Below, in pieces: positions 47,133 through 56,404 of a stretch of 64,000 nt of DNA; position 1 is the stretch's first letter, and each line of letters begins with the position of its first letter. The notes under the pieces were generated by a model, which ran no database searches, was not told where the DNA came from, and saw only the letters and a program-made list of their open reading frames with translations. The stretch is from Clostridium sp. CS001 (lineage in GTDB: Bacteria; Bacillota; Clostridia; Clostridiales; Clostridiaceae). The stretch lies in NCBI RefSeq assembly GCF_020443565.1, contig NZ_JAIZZN010000002.1, positions 176,521-240,520 of the forward strand, given 5' to 3'. The position numbers were made by a program, and so were the translations under genes.

Positions 47133-47825
47133 TTATTCATTAGTGCTACTAGTTTTGCCCTGTAACTCATCAAATCTTTTCATGACTTCAGCCATGGTAT
47201 CTTTAGAAATTTGAGGCAAGTCACTCTTTGTTGCTTTACTAAAATCTATTCCAGCTTGTGAAAATCCTTTTTCTACGGCCTCTCTCATTTGCTGTAGTTT
47301 GGCTGGATCATCTCCAGCTATATACTTCGCCATAGTCATAATACGATCTGCCACCGCAGTTACAGAATATGCTCCACCCTCAGCTATTGCCTTTGCTGCA
47401 CCTTCTTGTGTTGTTGCAAGTGGAGGGTATGCCTTTTCTACAGAGCCAAATATTTTAGTAAGTAAATCTGAAGTATCCTTTGATTCGTCATCAGAACCAA
47501 CATCAGTTAATTTTCCAAGTATTTTGTTTTGATTATTTATTGTATCACTTATGAACTTCTTAATAAAATCTATTTTTAAATTTTCTTGTTCTTCGTTTAA
47601 AGCCTTAACTTCTTCGGCAGAAAGTTTCTTTTTTTCAGGTTTATAGGTTGAATTTGCTATGTCTTCTTCTGTAGATTTAATAAAGACATCATTTCCTAAA
47701 TCTTGTTTTACACCTTGAACTTTTGAAGTATCATTATTTTCATTACTTTTAATATTTATTTTTTTTGTATCATTTGCAATGGTGTAATTTGGGGTATCAA
47801 TTCCTTTGATTCCAGCAGTATACAT
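47133..47825 (-). CDS. Uncharacterised cytoplasmic protein
   Basis: This 230-residue, Lys/Asp/Glu-rich protein has no signal or membrane helix. The N-terminal third looks disordered (many Asn, Asp, Lys), followed by a helical region. The C-terminal part (VADRIMTMAKYIAGDDPAK, then REAVEKGFSQAG) resembles the DUF5610 type found near flagellar genes, but I am not sure of that. The start is the ATG at 47825, after GGAAAGGAGTG; the frame from 47849 contains that ribosome site. No flagellar genes are adjacent. The function is unknown. Confidence 0.6.
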   Translation of the reverse strand: MYTAGIKGIDTPNYTIANDTKKINIKSNENNDTSKVQGVKQDLGNDVFIKSTEEDIANSTYKPEKKKLSAEEVKALNEEQENLKIDFIKKFISDTINNQNKILGKLTDVGSDDESKDTSDLLTKIFGSVEKAYPPLATTQEGAAKAIAEGGAYSVTAVADRIMTMAKYIAGDDPAKLQQMREAVEKGFSQAGIDFSKATKSDLPQISKDTMAEVMKRFDELQGKTSSTNE

Positions 47826-48157
47826 ACATAACACTCCTTTCCGTTTCATTATTAAGTTCTCTTATTACATTATCGTTTAATTATTAATATACTTAAGGAG
47901 TATAGGGACAATTTCTAGCCCGCCATTCAAAGTTTAAATTTGGACATTGATTTCAATAGTATAATTGTTTTTTCTGCGTATTTATTTATTGGTTTTTAAT
48001 TTCTTTGGGACTTAGTTGGATTTCAAAAAAACCTGTAGAGAAAATTGTTAGTTAAAATGAAGAAGATAAATAGTGTATAATATATTATAGAATAATAATA
48101 TTAAGCATAGGATTATTTTTATGAAAACAATAATCGGAAATAGAAGGGATGCTAACA

Positions 48158-48922
48158 ATGAAGACAATAGTTAAGATTAAAGATGTTAAAATTGGTGAAG
48201 GCCTTCCTAAAATTTGTATTCCAATGGTGGGGGAAACTATTGCACAACTTGTAGTGGAAGCACAATTTTTAAAAGAACTTGATTTTGATGTTGTAGAATG
48301 GCGTGTAGATTTTTTCGAAGAGGTTACTAATATAGAAAAGGTTAAAGAAGCGTTACAAGAAATTAGGGTGGTGTTAGCTCATAAGCCTATTATTTTCACA
48401 TTTAGAAGTGCTAAAGAGGGCGGGCAAAGGGAAGTTGCTGCAGAATTTTACGTTGAATTAATTAAATCAATTGTTGAAACAAAACTTATTGAAGTTATAG
48501 ATGTAGAATTGTTTAATGAAGAAAATTACGTGAAAAAATTAGTTGAAGTAGCGCATGCAAATGGCGTAGCGGTAATTATATCTAATCATGATTTTTTTAA
48601 CACACCAGAAAAAGAAGAAATAATAACAAGGCTAAAAAGAGCTCAAGAGTTAGGGGGAGATCTTCCTAAAATTGCAGTAATGCCTACTTGTGTGAAGGAT
48701 GTTATTACACTTTTAGATGCAACTCGTATTATGAATGAACAATATGCTAATACTCCTATTATTACAATGGCCATGGGAGAAAAAGGTCTTATAACCAGAC
48801 TGTCAGGGGAGCTATTTGGTTCGGCATTAACATTTGCTGCAGCTAAGGAGGTTTCTGCGCCAGGACAAATTTCTGTAGATGAACTACGCAAAGTTATGGA
48901 ATTGCTTCATAAGAACACGTAA
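48158..48922 (+). CDS. aroD: 3-dehydroquinate dehydratase, type I
   Basis: This 254-residue type I enzyme forms a Schiff base with its substrate through lysine. The active-site histidine is in VIISNHDFFNTP and the lysine in DLPKIAVMP; EWRVDFFE and TFRSAKEGG are further family motifs. It converts 3-dehydroquinate to 3-dehydroshikimate in the shikimate pathway, or works in quinate breakdown. It is a lone gene outside any aro cluster. The start is the ATG at 48158, after AGAAGGGA; the frame from 48149 overlaps that site. Confidence 0.92.
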   Translation: MKTIVKIKDVKIGEGLPKICIPMVGETIAQLVVEAQFLKELDFDVVEWRVDFFEEVTNIEKVKEALQEIRVVLAHKPIIFTFRSAKEGGQREVAAEFYVELIKSIVETKLIEVIDVELFNEENYVKKLVEVAHANGVAVIISNHDFFNTPEKEEIITRLKRAQELGGDLPKIAVMPTCVKDVITLLDATRIMNEQYANTPIITMAMGEKGLITRLSGELFGSALTFAAAKEVSAPGQISVDELRKVMELLHKNT

Positions 48923-48945
48923 ATAAGATATATCACTGTAGAATT

Positions 48946-48972
48946 AAAAATGCACCCTTAGGTGCATTTTTG
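48946..48972. terminator. Bidirectional terminator
   Basis: AAAAATGCACC pairs with GGTGCATTTTT around CTTA, between the converging aroD and nfo genes. Confidence 0.9.
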
Positions 48973-48991
48973 TTGAATGTAAGATTTTTAG

Positions 48992-49825
48992 CTATTCTGT
49001 GTAAGCTTCTCGTAATATTCTAATTTCCTCAGCATGACCAGGTAATTCGTTGGGAGTTTCTAAAAAGAAGGGCAAGTGACGTAATTTAGGGTGATTAATA
49101 ATTTTAAAAATCGCTTCTTTCCCAATAAAGCCCTCACCAATGGTTTCATGACGATCTTTATGACTCTCAAAGGGGTTCTTGCTATCATTTAAGTGAATTG
49201 CATATAGCTTATCAAGGCCAATAATCTTATCGAATTCATCTATTACACCATCAAGATTATTAACAATATCATAGCCAGCATCGTAAACGTGGCATGTATC
49301 TAGGCATACCCCTAGTTTATTGGAAAGGTGAACACCATCAAGGATTTCTTTTAACTCATAAAAATTGCGACCAACTTCAGTTCCCTTACCAGACATTGTC
49401 TCAAGAAGCACCGTAGTAGTTTGATCTGGCTTTAATACTGTGTTAAGCATATGAATAATATATTCAATACCTATCTTTGTACCTTGTTTTACATGGTTAC
49501 CTGGGTGAAAGTTATAAAAATTATTTGGGAAGTATTCCATCCTATCTAAATCATCTGAAATGACTTCTATAGTGAATTCTCTTGTGTGCTCATCAGCAGA
49601 ACAAGCATTTAAAGTGTAGGGTGCATGGGCAAGTATTTTAGCAAAGTTATTTTCTTTTGTTAATTTTAATAAAGCTTCTGCATCGATAGGGTCAATGTCT
49701 TTTGCCTTACTGCCTCTTGGGTTACGAGTGAAAAACTGAAATGTATTTGCTCCTATTGATAGAGCATCCTCTCCCATAGATTTATAACCCTTAGATACTG
49801 ATAAATGACAACCTATATTTAACAT
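48992..49825 (-). CDS. nfo: Endonuclease IV (AP endonuclease)
   Basis: This 277-residue endonuclease IV cuts DNA at abasic sites in base-excision repair, using three zinc ions. Family motifs include [41 protein letters not shown] (metal ligands) and HLNDSK. The start is the ATG at 49825, eight bases after GGAG; a GTG just before it (49828) is in frame. It is a single gene flanked by terminators. Confidence 0.93.
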   Translation of the reverse strand: MLNIGCHLSVSKGYKSMGEDALSIGANTFQFFTRNPRGSKAKDIDPIDAEALLKLTKENNFAKILAHAPYTLNACSADEHTREFTIEVISDDLDRMEYFPNNFYNFHPGNHVKQGTKIGIEYIIHMLNTVLKPDQTTTVLLETMSGKGTEVGRNFYELKEILDGVHLSNKLGVCLDTCHVYDAGYDIVNNLDGVIDEFDKIIGLDKLYAIHLNDSKNPFESHKDRHETIGEGFIGKEAIFKIINHPKLRHLPFFLETPNELPGHAEEIRILREAYTE

Positions 49826-49874
49826 CACTTTTTCTCCAATCAGTTTATTTTGAAATAAACAAGATATTTTTATA

Positions 49875-49920
49875 GAAAAGAGCTTTGATAAAATTGTTAG
49901 TTTATCGAAGCTCTTTTATT
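49875..49920. terminator. Bidirectional terminator
   Basis: AAAAGAGCTTTGATAAA pairs with TTTATCGAAGCTCTTTT, followed by ATTTATTTTT, between nfo and the PLP/GNAT fusion gene. Confidence 0.85.
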
Positions 49921-49926
49921 TATTTT

Positions 49927-51177
49927 TTAATCATTTTTTGATAGATGGATCATTCTAGAATAATAATCTTTGAAACCCATTTTTTCATATAGCTTAATAG
50001 CTCCCAAATTGTTTCGCTCTACATGAAGTGAAATATTTCCTTCAGATAACTCTACTGCCTCATTTAGTATCATAGTTGCAATTCCGCTACCTTCTATTTT
50101 ATCACTAGTAGCGATATAGGCCAAATGATATTTTGTAGCAAAGTATTTAAATCCTAAATCTACAACAATTCCTATACCGCATATCTCATTATTATTAAAT
50201 GCTGCAATAACAAAACCTTTTTCTACCGCATTTGCATAAGCTTCTTCAATTTCACAAATAGGATCTGTAAACTCATTAAGCCATTTATTCACAGAGGTTA
50301 TAATCTCATTGTCATCTATGCCATCTTCTTTTGTAACTTGCCTTACGTCTATATCAATTCTTCCATCATTTAGCACTATAACATGATTGCCGTTAGAAAG
50401 TTTTTTTTCTTCGGCTGTTTTCATGAATCCTGCAATTGCATATCCGTTTTTGTCAGTGAGCTTAATATTTTCAATTTTTTCAAATTCAGAAACATAATAA
50501 TTTACTTCTTCATCTGTTAGTTCTATAAGGTCTCCTACAGTATCATTGATCGAAGTTTTTATGTCATTAGTGTAGCTATTTAACAGTGGAATTTTCTTTA
50601 ATTTGCCATCAATCCATAGTTTCCTAAACCCTAGGTCAAGACCACTTAAAGAATAGCCATACCTAGATTCTAAAAATACTGTATCAATCTCACCTTTTAT
50701 TTTTGAATGTAATTCCTCTGCCACTTTTGAATAGGCTATGTTACTGATCATTGAATTATTCATTCCGGGGTTTGCGTTGTACCAACCATTTTTTTTACAT
50801 AACATTATAACCTGATCAGTACGCTCTCCTATTGTTTCACCAAATTCAATAAACTTAATATTGGGTTTATCAAATAGATCATTACCCATATAGTCATATT
50901 TATTAGATACTACAAAAACACAGTTTATATCATAAAATTGAGATAAAAACGCAAGTGATTTTGCAAAATTAACACCAATACTCAAACAAATTGTTTTTTT
51001 ATTAACCCTTAAGGCATCTTTTATCAATATATAAGTTAATCTATCAATACGATATCCTGAAGGATTATTACCTTCTAATTTTAAATAAATATTTTTAATA
51101 TCTAACTTTTTTTCTAAGTTTTTAGCTCTTATTAATGGTGTTTTCCCTACTCTTTTTTCGATTAAAACACTATTCAT
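49927..51177 (-). CDS. Fusion of PLP-lyase-like pseudo-domain and GNAT acetyltransferase
   Basis: This 416-residue protein has two parts. Residues 1-270 match fold-type II PLP enzymes of the threonine synthase/cysteine synthase class: VGKTPLIRAKNLEK, then LEGNNPSGYRIDR. In active enzymes this reads NPTGSFKDR; here the Schiff-base lysine position is isoleucine (Ile44) and the glycine-rich phosphate loop is not visible, so PLP catalysis looks lost. Residues 285-416 are a GNAT acetyltransferase with AYIATSDKIEGSGIATMIL and ERNNLGAIKLYEKMGF. The first part may bind an amino-acid-like substrate or PLP for sensing, with acetyl transfer as the active function. No partner genes are adjacent. Confidence 0.75.
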   Translation of the reverse strand: MNSVLIEKRVGKTPLIRAKNLEKKLDIKNIYLKLEGNNPSGYRIDRLTYILIKDALRVNKKTICLSIGVNFAKSLAFLSQFYDINCVFVVSNKYDYMGNDLFDKPNIKFIEFGETIGERTDQVIMLCKKNGWYNANPGMNNSMISNIAYSKVAEELHSKIKGEIDTVFLESRYGYSLSGLDLGFRKLWIDGKLKKIPLLNSYTNDIKTSINDTVGDLIELTDEEVNYYVSEFEKIENIKLTDKNGYAIAGFMKTAEEKKLSNGNHVIVLNDGRIDIDVRQVTKEDGIDDNEIITSVNKWLNEFTDPICEIEEAYANAVEKGFVIAAFNNNEICGIGIVVDLGFKYFATKYHLAYIATSDKIEGSGIATMILNEAVELSEGNISLHVERNNLGAIKLYEKMGFKDYYSRMIHLSKND

Positions 51178-51282
51178 AAAGCACCTCCTATTTTGTATAA
51201 CCTTATACCTTTACCAATTATTTGTCAAGTTTGGTATACAGGATATTACAATTAGAACTTATGAGATTCCTAATATAATTTA

Positions 51283-52185
51283 TTATAAATACAATTTAGT
51301 TTCAATTCTTCTATCATATTCTGACCAATTTCCAGACTCGGTTTTATCCTTTACTTGAGAGATCTTATTCATTGTAGCATCAATAGAATCAGCAAAATTA
51401 ACTATAAAGGATTCCTCCATTTTCATTCCTCTTGGAGAACCAAATTCAGGTTTTCCATGATGCTGAACAATGCACCCTTTTATCCTAGTAACGAAATCCT
51501 CTGAATAAAGTGTTGGATTTTCTCGAACTGCCTTATCAAGTAGTTCTACTCCAATAACAATATGACCTTCCATTTCTCCTCTGAGAGTATACTTAAAAGG
51601 ACCATCATAATATAATTCATAGATTTTTCCAATATCATGAAGTTTTGCTGCAAGTATTGCTATTTCTGTTCTTCTGCATTCATATCTTTCACAAAGCATG
51701 GCTGTTAGATGCATAACATTTAGGGTGTGTTCTGCAAGACCACCTATATAATTATGATGCATAGATACTCCACCAATTCCTCTTTTAAACTTATCAAGGA
51801 CTAGTTCATCCTTAAAGAAAAAGTCATTTAAAGCCTTACCCTCATCTGAAAGAACATATCTATCAGTAAGAGAGTCAATTTCACCCATGATATCTTCAAT
51901 AGGTCTTTTTACGGTTGGAAGATAATCTGAGAGAGTAAAATCAAAAATAAGTTTATATTTCTTAACATCTAGATTTCTATCTTTAATACCTTCAATCTCT
52001 AGAACGCTACCTTCTTTAATATCACCAGTTTTACTAGGTATGTTAGCTTTTATTTCACCGCTTTTATCAACTAAGATACAGACAACCTTAGATGAATCTT
52101 TAACTAGTATCTTCATTACCATTAAAGATATTTTAATGGTATTTTCTTCTTTTATATCACATAAAAAAAACTCTTTTGTACTCAT
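51283..52185 (-). CDS. yhaM: YhaM-type 3'-5' exoribonuclease (OB-fold + HD)
   Basis: This 300-residue protein has an N-terminal OB-fold nucleic-acid-binding region (about residues 15-95, KVVCILVDKSGEIKANI) and a C-terminal HD metal-phosphohydrolase domain (about 140-290) with HHNYIGGLAEHTLNV, AKLHDIGKI, GHIVIG and QHHGKPEFG. This layout fits YhaM/CBF1, a Mn2+-dependent exonuclease of RNA and single-stranded DNA. The start is the ATG at 52185, seven bases after GGAGG; the longer frame from 52239 adds 18 residues and includes that site. A related HD regulator cannot be fully excluded. Confidence 0.85.
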   Translation of the reverse strand: MSTKEFFLCDIKEENTIKISLMVMKILVKDSSKVVCILVDKSGEIKANIPSKTGDIKEGSVLEIEGIKDRNLDVKKYKLIFDFTLSDYLPTVKRPIEDIMGEIDSLTDRYVLSDEGKALNDFFFKDELVLDKFKRGIGGVSMHHNYIGGLAEHTLNVMHLTAMLCERYECRRTEIAILAAKLHDIGKIYELYYDGPFKYTLRGEMEGHIVIGVELLDKAVRENPTLYSEDFVTRIKGCIVQHHGKPEFGSPRGMKMEESFIVNFADSIDATMNKISQVKDKTESGNWSEYDRRIETKLYL

Positions 52186-52458
52186 AATTTCCTCCGAATC
52201 AAATTTATTTTTCAAATATAGTATATGTATATAGACCACTTATTACTATACCATATTTATTTTTATAAGAGTAATGCTTGGTGAAACTATATCTGTAGGT
52301 TTCTTTTGGTTTGCCCTAAATGAAGCAGTAATGTTATAATAAAAAATATGTGGTATTTATATAAACTAGATTTTTGATTTTATAAGACATGGATTTTGGC
52401 AAAATGAAAAGAATCATATTAACTCCGTTGTTGGGGCTTAGAAAGGAAGGAAGAGTTC

Positions 52459-53106
52459 ATGACCATTAAGAATATTTTATTTGATTTAGATGGAACTTTA
52501 CTAGATACTAATGAATTGATTATACAATCTTTTAAGCATACTTATAAAACACACTTGAATAAGGATGTAGATAAAGATGAAATTATTAAAAGCTTTGGAG
52601 AAATTTTAAAAATTACGCTGGATAGGGAGTTTGGTGAGCATAGTGATGAAGCTATTAAGACTTATAGAAATTTCCAAGTTGAAAACTTCGAAAAGCTTAT
52701 TGCCATCCATCAGGGCGTAAAGGAAGGTATAATAGAGCTTTATAGTCAGGGCTATAAGCTTGGAGTTGTGACCTCTCGTTTAAATGATTCTGCTATAAGG
52801 GGATTAAAGCATTTTGGATTAATGGAATATTTTCAAAGCATTATAGGAGCAGATGATACAGACAAGCATAAACCGGACCCTACTCCAGCATTTATGGCGT
52901 TAAAGGAAATGGGTGGCAAGCCAGAAGAAACTATGATAGTAGGAGATAGTCCCTTTGATATTCTATGTGGAAAAAACGCAGGGATAAAATCAGTGGCTGT
53001 GGGGTGGAGTGCACTACCTATGGATACTATTCTTAAGTATGAACCAGATTATGTTGTAGATAGCATGGAGGAATTGATTACCTTGATTGAAAGTTTAAAG
53101 GAGTAG
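52459..53106 (+). CDS. ppaX: Pyrophosphatase PpaX-like HAD phosphatase
   Basis: This 215-residue HAD hydrolase of the phosphoglycolate phosphatase subfamily has motif I FDLDGTLLDTNELI (nucleophile Asp), motif II VVTSR, motif III HKPDP and motif IV VGDSPFDI. The DTNELIIQSF start resembles PpaX, which hydrolyses pyrophosphate released by HPr kinase/phosphorylase; the length (about 216 in Bacillus) agrees. hprK is not adjacent, so a general phosphoglycolate-phosphatase role remains possible. The ATG follows GGAAGGAAG. Confidence 0.8.
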   Translation: MTIKNILFDLDGTLLDTNELIIQSFKHTYKTHLNKDVDKDEIIKSFGEILKITLDREFGEHSDEAIKTYRNFQVENFEKLIAIHQGVKEGIIELYSQGYKLGVVTSRLNDSAIRGLKHFGLMEYFQSIIGADDTDKHKPDPTPAFMALKEMGGKPEETMIVGDSPFDILCGKNAGIKSVAVGWSALPMDTILKYEPDYVVDSMEELITLIESLKE

Positions 53107-53136
53107 CATCTATATATAGAATTTAATATTAATAAA

Positions 53137-53182
53137 GAAAAGTACGGATATCATTTTAAAATGAAAAACTGTACTTTTTTTT
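53137..53182 (+). terminator. Terminator after ppaX
   Basis: AAAGTACGG-type left arm pairs with CTGTACTTT, with an inner CATTTT/AAAATG stem, followed by TTTTTTT. The remaining 290 bases to the next gene are A+T-rich; a TATAAT (53391-53396) is the only promoter-like signal I see. Confidence 0.8.
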
Positions 53183-53469
53183 ATTTTAGTTATTAATAGC
53201 CTGATATTGTGTTGAATCATTTTATGTTTAATTTAAAGAAAAAGTTTATCATGGTAATTATTTTGATTGTGGTGGTAAAAAGTTAGGTAAATTTTGCATT
53301 TAAGGGTCAAGTAATTGAACAAGAAAAAAATATTTGTTGTAAAAAAAGGTATTTTGTAATTTGATGTAGAATTACAATATAAATAAACGGTATAATGGAA
53401 ACAAGATTGTACCTAGTTAGAAAACTAATCAGAAAATTATAAAGGATATAAATAGAAGAGGTGTAAAAT

Positions 53470-54735
53470 ATGTTAAAGGTATTACATGTTGATGAGAATC
53501 TGTTTTACAAAGAAGTATTAAAGGGAATTTCAATTGAAATGGATTTTAAGTATTTCTTTTCATCAAAGCCATTGAAGGCATTTGAAATAATAAGTAGTAA
53601 TAAAATTGATCTTATTATTACTAGTTTGCAATTTCAAGGCAACGAAACAGGGGAAGAATTTATTCAACAATTAAAAGAAAGCGAATATAAAAGTATACCA
53701 ATAATTGTTTTAACATCAGCTGATAACCAGCAATTGAAAGAGCGTTTAATAAATATTGGAATATTAGATTTTTTGAAGAAAGACGATTTTTATGAAAAAT
53801 TAATATTGCATATTTCCAAGCTTAGAACAGGCGATTTTTTATCCTATCAGCTACAGAATATGAAGATAGCTGTTTTGGATGACGATAAGCTACAATTATT
53901 AATGATAAATGATGTTTTTAAGAATAATAATATAACGAACGTAGATTATTATACTAATTCGAAGGATTTATTAAGTAGCAATCAAGAATATTGTATTTAC
54001 ATTATAGATTATATGCTTCCATATATATCTGGAGATAAGGTTATAGAAAAAATTCGAATTAAAGATGAGTATTCTGTAATTATGGTAATTTCAAGCGTTG
54101 AGGATCAAAATGTTATTTCAACAATTTTTTCTATTGGTGCAGATGACTATATTACAAAACCTTATTCAGCAAATATTTTTTTAGCTAGATTAAAAGCTAA
54201 TGTAAGAACATATAACCTTTTACGAAAATTAAAAGAAAAAAATAGTAAACTTGAACAGATTATAAAAATTGATGGATTTACTGGACTATTAGATCATAAA
54301 TACATTATAGAACAATTAGAACAAGAGATAATAAAATATAGTAGGGGGCGTTCTCCACTTTCAATTATGATGCTTGATATAGATGGTTTTAAACTCATAA
54401 ATGATAACTATGGACATCAGTGCGGTGATGAGGTAGTACTTGAGCTAAGTAATTTATTGCAAGGTTCTCTCCCTAAAATAAGTTTTATCGGAAGGTACGG
54501 AGGAGATGAATTTTTAATAGTAATTCCAGAATCAAATTTAGCTGACTCATGTAGCATTGGAGAGAGCTTGAGGAAAGAAATTGAAAGTTTATATTTTAGT
54601 AAAGATAAAATAAAATTAACAATCAGCATAGGTATTGTCGAATTAAGAAATGAAGACTCTTTTGAGCTTATTAAAAGAGCAGATGACTTATTATATAAAG
54701 CTAAAAACAACGGTAAAAACAGAATTGAATATTAA
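53470..54735 (+). CDS. Two-receiver diguanylate cyclase
   Basis: This 421-residue protein has two receiver domains and a GGDEF domain. The first receiver (about residues 1-120) keeps the acidic pair Asp8-Glu9 but has Ser52 where the phosphate-accepting aspartate should be (LIITSLQ), so it is probably not phosphorylated. The second (about 130-250) keeps its aspartates (AVLDDD and YIIDYMLP). The C-terminal GGDEF domain (about 265-420) has the intact motif RYGGDEF near residue 345, without an obvious RxxD inhibitory site just before it. It should make cyclic di-GMP under control of a histidine kinase. No kinase is adjacent. Confidence 0.88.
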   Translation: MLKVLHVDENLFYKEVLKGISIEMDFKYFFSSKPLKAFEIISSNKIDLIITSLQFQGNETGEEFIQQLKESEYKSIPIIVLTSADNQQLKERLINIGILDFLKKDDFYEKLILHISKLRTGDFLSYQLQNMKIAVLDDDKLQLLMINDVFKNNNITNVDYYTNSKDLLSSNQEYCIYIIDYMLPYISGDKVIEKIRIKDEYSVIMVISSVEDQNVISTIFSIGADDYITKPYSANIFLARLKANVRTYNLLRKLKEKNSKLEQIIKIDGFTGLLDHKYIIEQLEQEIIKYSRGRSPLSIMMLDIDGFKLINDNYGHQCGDEVVLELSNLLQGSLPKISFIGRYGGDEFLIVIPESNLADSCSIGESLRKEIESLYFSKDKIKLTISIGIVELRNEDSFELIKRADDLLYKAKNNGKNRIEY

Positions 54736-54762
54736 CAAGTGTCTCTCACTCAATAAAATGAA

Positions 54763-54801
54763 TCACCGCTTACCCTTTCAAAAAAGTAAGCGGTGGTTTT
54801 T
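54763..54801. terminator. Bidirectional terminator
   Basis: CACCGCTTAC pairs with GTAAGCGGTG around a 12-base loop, followed by GTTTTTATT. It separates the converging cyclase and peptidase genes. Confidence 0.88.
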
Positions 54802-54802
54802 A

Positions 54803-56074
54803 TTATACAAGTGCTGCTAGTAAAAGTAGCCCTAGATTGTCATTATATATTTTGCTAAACTCTGAAATTGGTAGAGGATTTACCCCACGTCCTACTTCTA
54901 TTGTAAAACCAGGTTTTCTATATCTTCCAATAAACCAATCCTTATAACCAGCATAGGAAGCTATTCCCGAGGTCTCCGATAATTCATAACCACTGACCTT
55001 TGAAAAAAGCTTAGCAATTCTTTGAGCGTCCGGAGGAATTATATTTAAATATTTCCAATAGATTATTTCTCCTTGGCTATGATAGGCTAGAACTAATCTA
55101 AAGTTATGATTTCTAGTAAAATCTGCAACTGACTTACTTTCAGGTTCTGACTCTGGAGCAGGACCTGAATATCTCGTTGGACCAGGGCCAGTAATTCCAA
55201 GGGCTATTTCTCCTTGCTTGGATAAGTTAAAGGAAGCATCATAATTGTGATTTAGGTCCACGCCTCTGATATTTGCCTGCCAAACTTTTGAAAAGTCTGT
55301 ACTTCCATTATTCCATCTAATAAGGCTTGTGTAGAAGGGATTATCCTTTTGAAGACCATCAAGCACTAAGTTTACACCATCTGGATTTACCATTGGAAGT
55401 ATATAGATCGTACTTTTCTTCCATATTTCCCGTACATTATACCCGCTTAGATTACTTCCTTTCGCATAGGCTTTTGAAAAATCTTCTACAAATTTCATTA
55501 GAAGCACTGACGTAATCCACTCTAAACTATGATGAGAAGCATTATAAAAAACTTCATTTGGTCCATTACCAAGTTTGATATAGTGTAAGTTTTTGCCTAA
55601 GACACTTTTTCCAGCAGTTCCGATTTCTATAAATGGATATCTAGCCTTTAATCCCTGTATGTCATTCTCCATGATCCCATAAGTATAGTTTATATTTGTA
55701 TCAACTATATCGATACCATAAGGCACAATAATTCTTTGTCCTACTTTGAGATTTGATATAATGATACCTGGATTAGCAGTGAGGATTTTATTTATTGTTG
55801 TATAGTATCTTCTTGCTATACTATACAAAGTATCTCCAGGCTTTATAGTGTAGTTATCATAACCAAGCCTAAATCTTTCTAAAACTTTATAAGTAGTTGG
55901 TCCAATAATGCCATCGGCAGTTAATCCGCTATTTCTCTGAAACTGAATAACGGCTTGCAATGTTTGATTGCCAAACGCACCATCAATTATACCAGGGTTA
56001 TAACCTATTTTTCTTAAAAGTGCTTGAATTTCCATAACGTCTGAACCCGTTGAACCCAATTTTAAAACTCTCAC
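54803..56074 (-). CDS. M14 peptidase with peptidoglycan-binding and LysM domains
   Basis: This 423-residue protein has a peptidoglycan-binding domain (about residues 5-65, GSTGSDVMEIQALLRKIGY), one LysM domain (about 75-120, YTIKPGDTLYSIARRYY) and an M14 zinc carboxypeptidase domain (about 135-420). Zinc ligands and catalytic residues are seen in ASHHSLEWI (HxxE), LAYHSQGE and FTIEVGRG (glutamate). The layout fits gamma-D-glutamyl-diaminopimelate peptidases of sporulating Firmicutes, which cut peptidoglycan stem peptides. There is no signal peptide, as in some spore-mother-cell members. The start is GTG after GGGAGGACT. Confidence 0.88.
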   Translation of the reverse strand: MRVLKLGSTGSDVMEIQALLRKIGYNPGIIDGAFGNQTLQAVIQFQRNSGLTADGIIGPTTYKVLERFRLGYDNYTIKPGDTLYSIARRYYTTINKILTANPGIIISNLKVGQRIIVPYGIDIVDTNINYTYGIMENDIQGLKARYPFIEIGTAGKSVLGKNLHYIKLGNGPNEVFYNASHHSLEWITSVLLMKFVEDFSKAYAKGSNLSGYNVREIWKKSTIYILPMVNPDGVNLVLDGLQKDNPFYTSLIRWNNGSTDFSKVWQANIRGVDLNHNYDASFNLSKQGEIALGITGPGPTRYSGPAPESEPESKSVADFTRNHNFRLVLAYHSQGEIIYWKYLNIIPPDAQRIAKLFSKVSGYELSETSGIASYAGYKDWFIGRYRKPGFTIEVGRGVNPLPISEFSKIYNDNLGLLLLAALV

Positions 56075-56404
56075 AAAGTCCTCCCATTGTGTGATTGTTA
56101 ACCATTATTATATTATGATACTAAAGGTTATCTGTGAGTAATTTCTAATTAGAATATTAACATTACGTAGAGACTATGGAAAACTCCTTTATCATATTAT
56201 ATTTAATATTTAAAGTGTTTTACTAATAAATGTAGAATTTCCATGATAAAGATAATATAATATAGAAAAAGGTATTAAAATATACAAATTTGGAGTATAT
56301 GCCTGTTAAGGAAACAATAAAAACAAAAATAAAGGTTAAATTTAGAATTTAATATATTGAGTTAGTCTTAAATTAGTGAATTATTAATATAGGAGGTATT
56401 AGTT

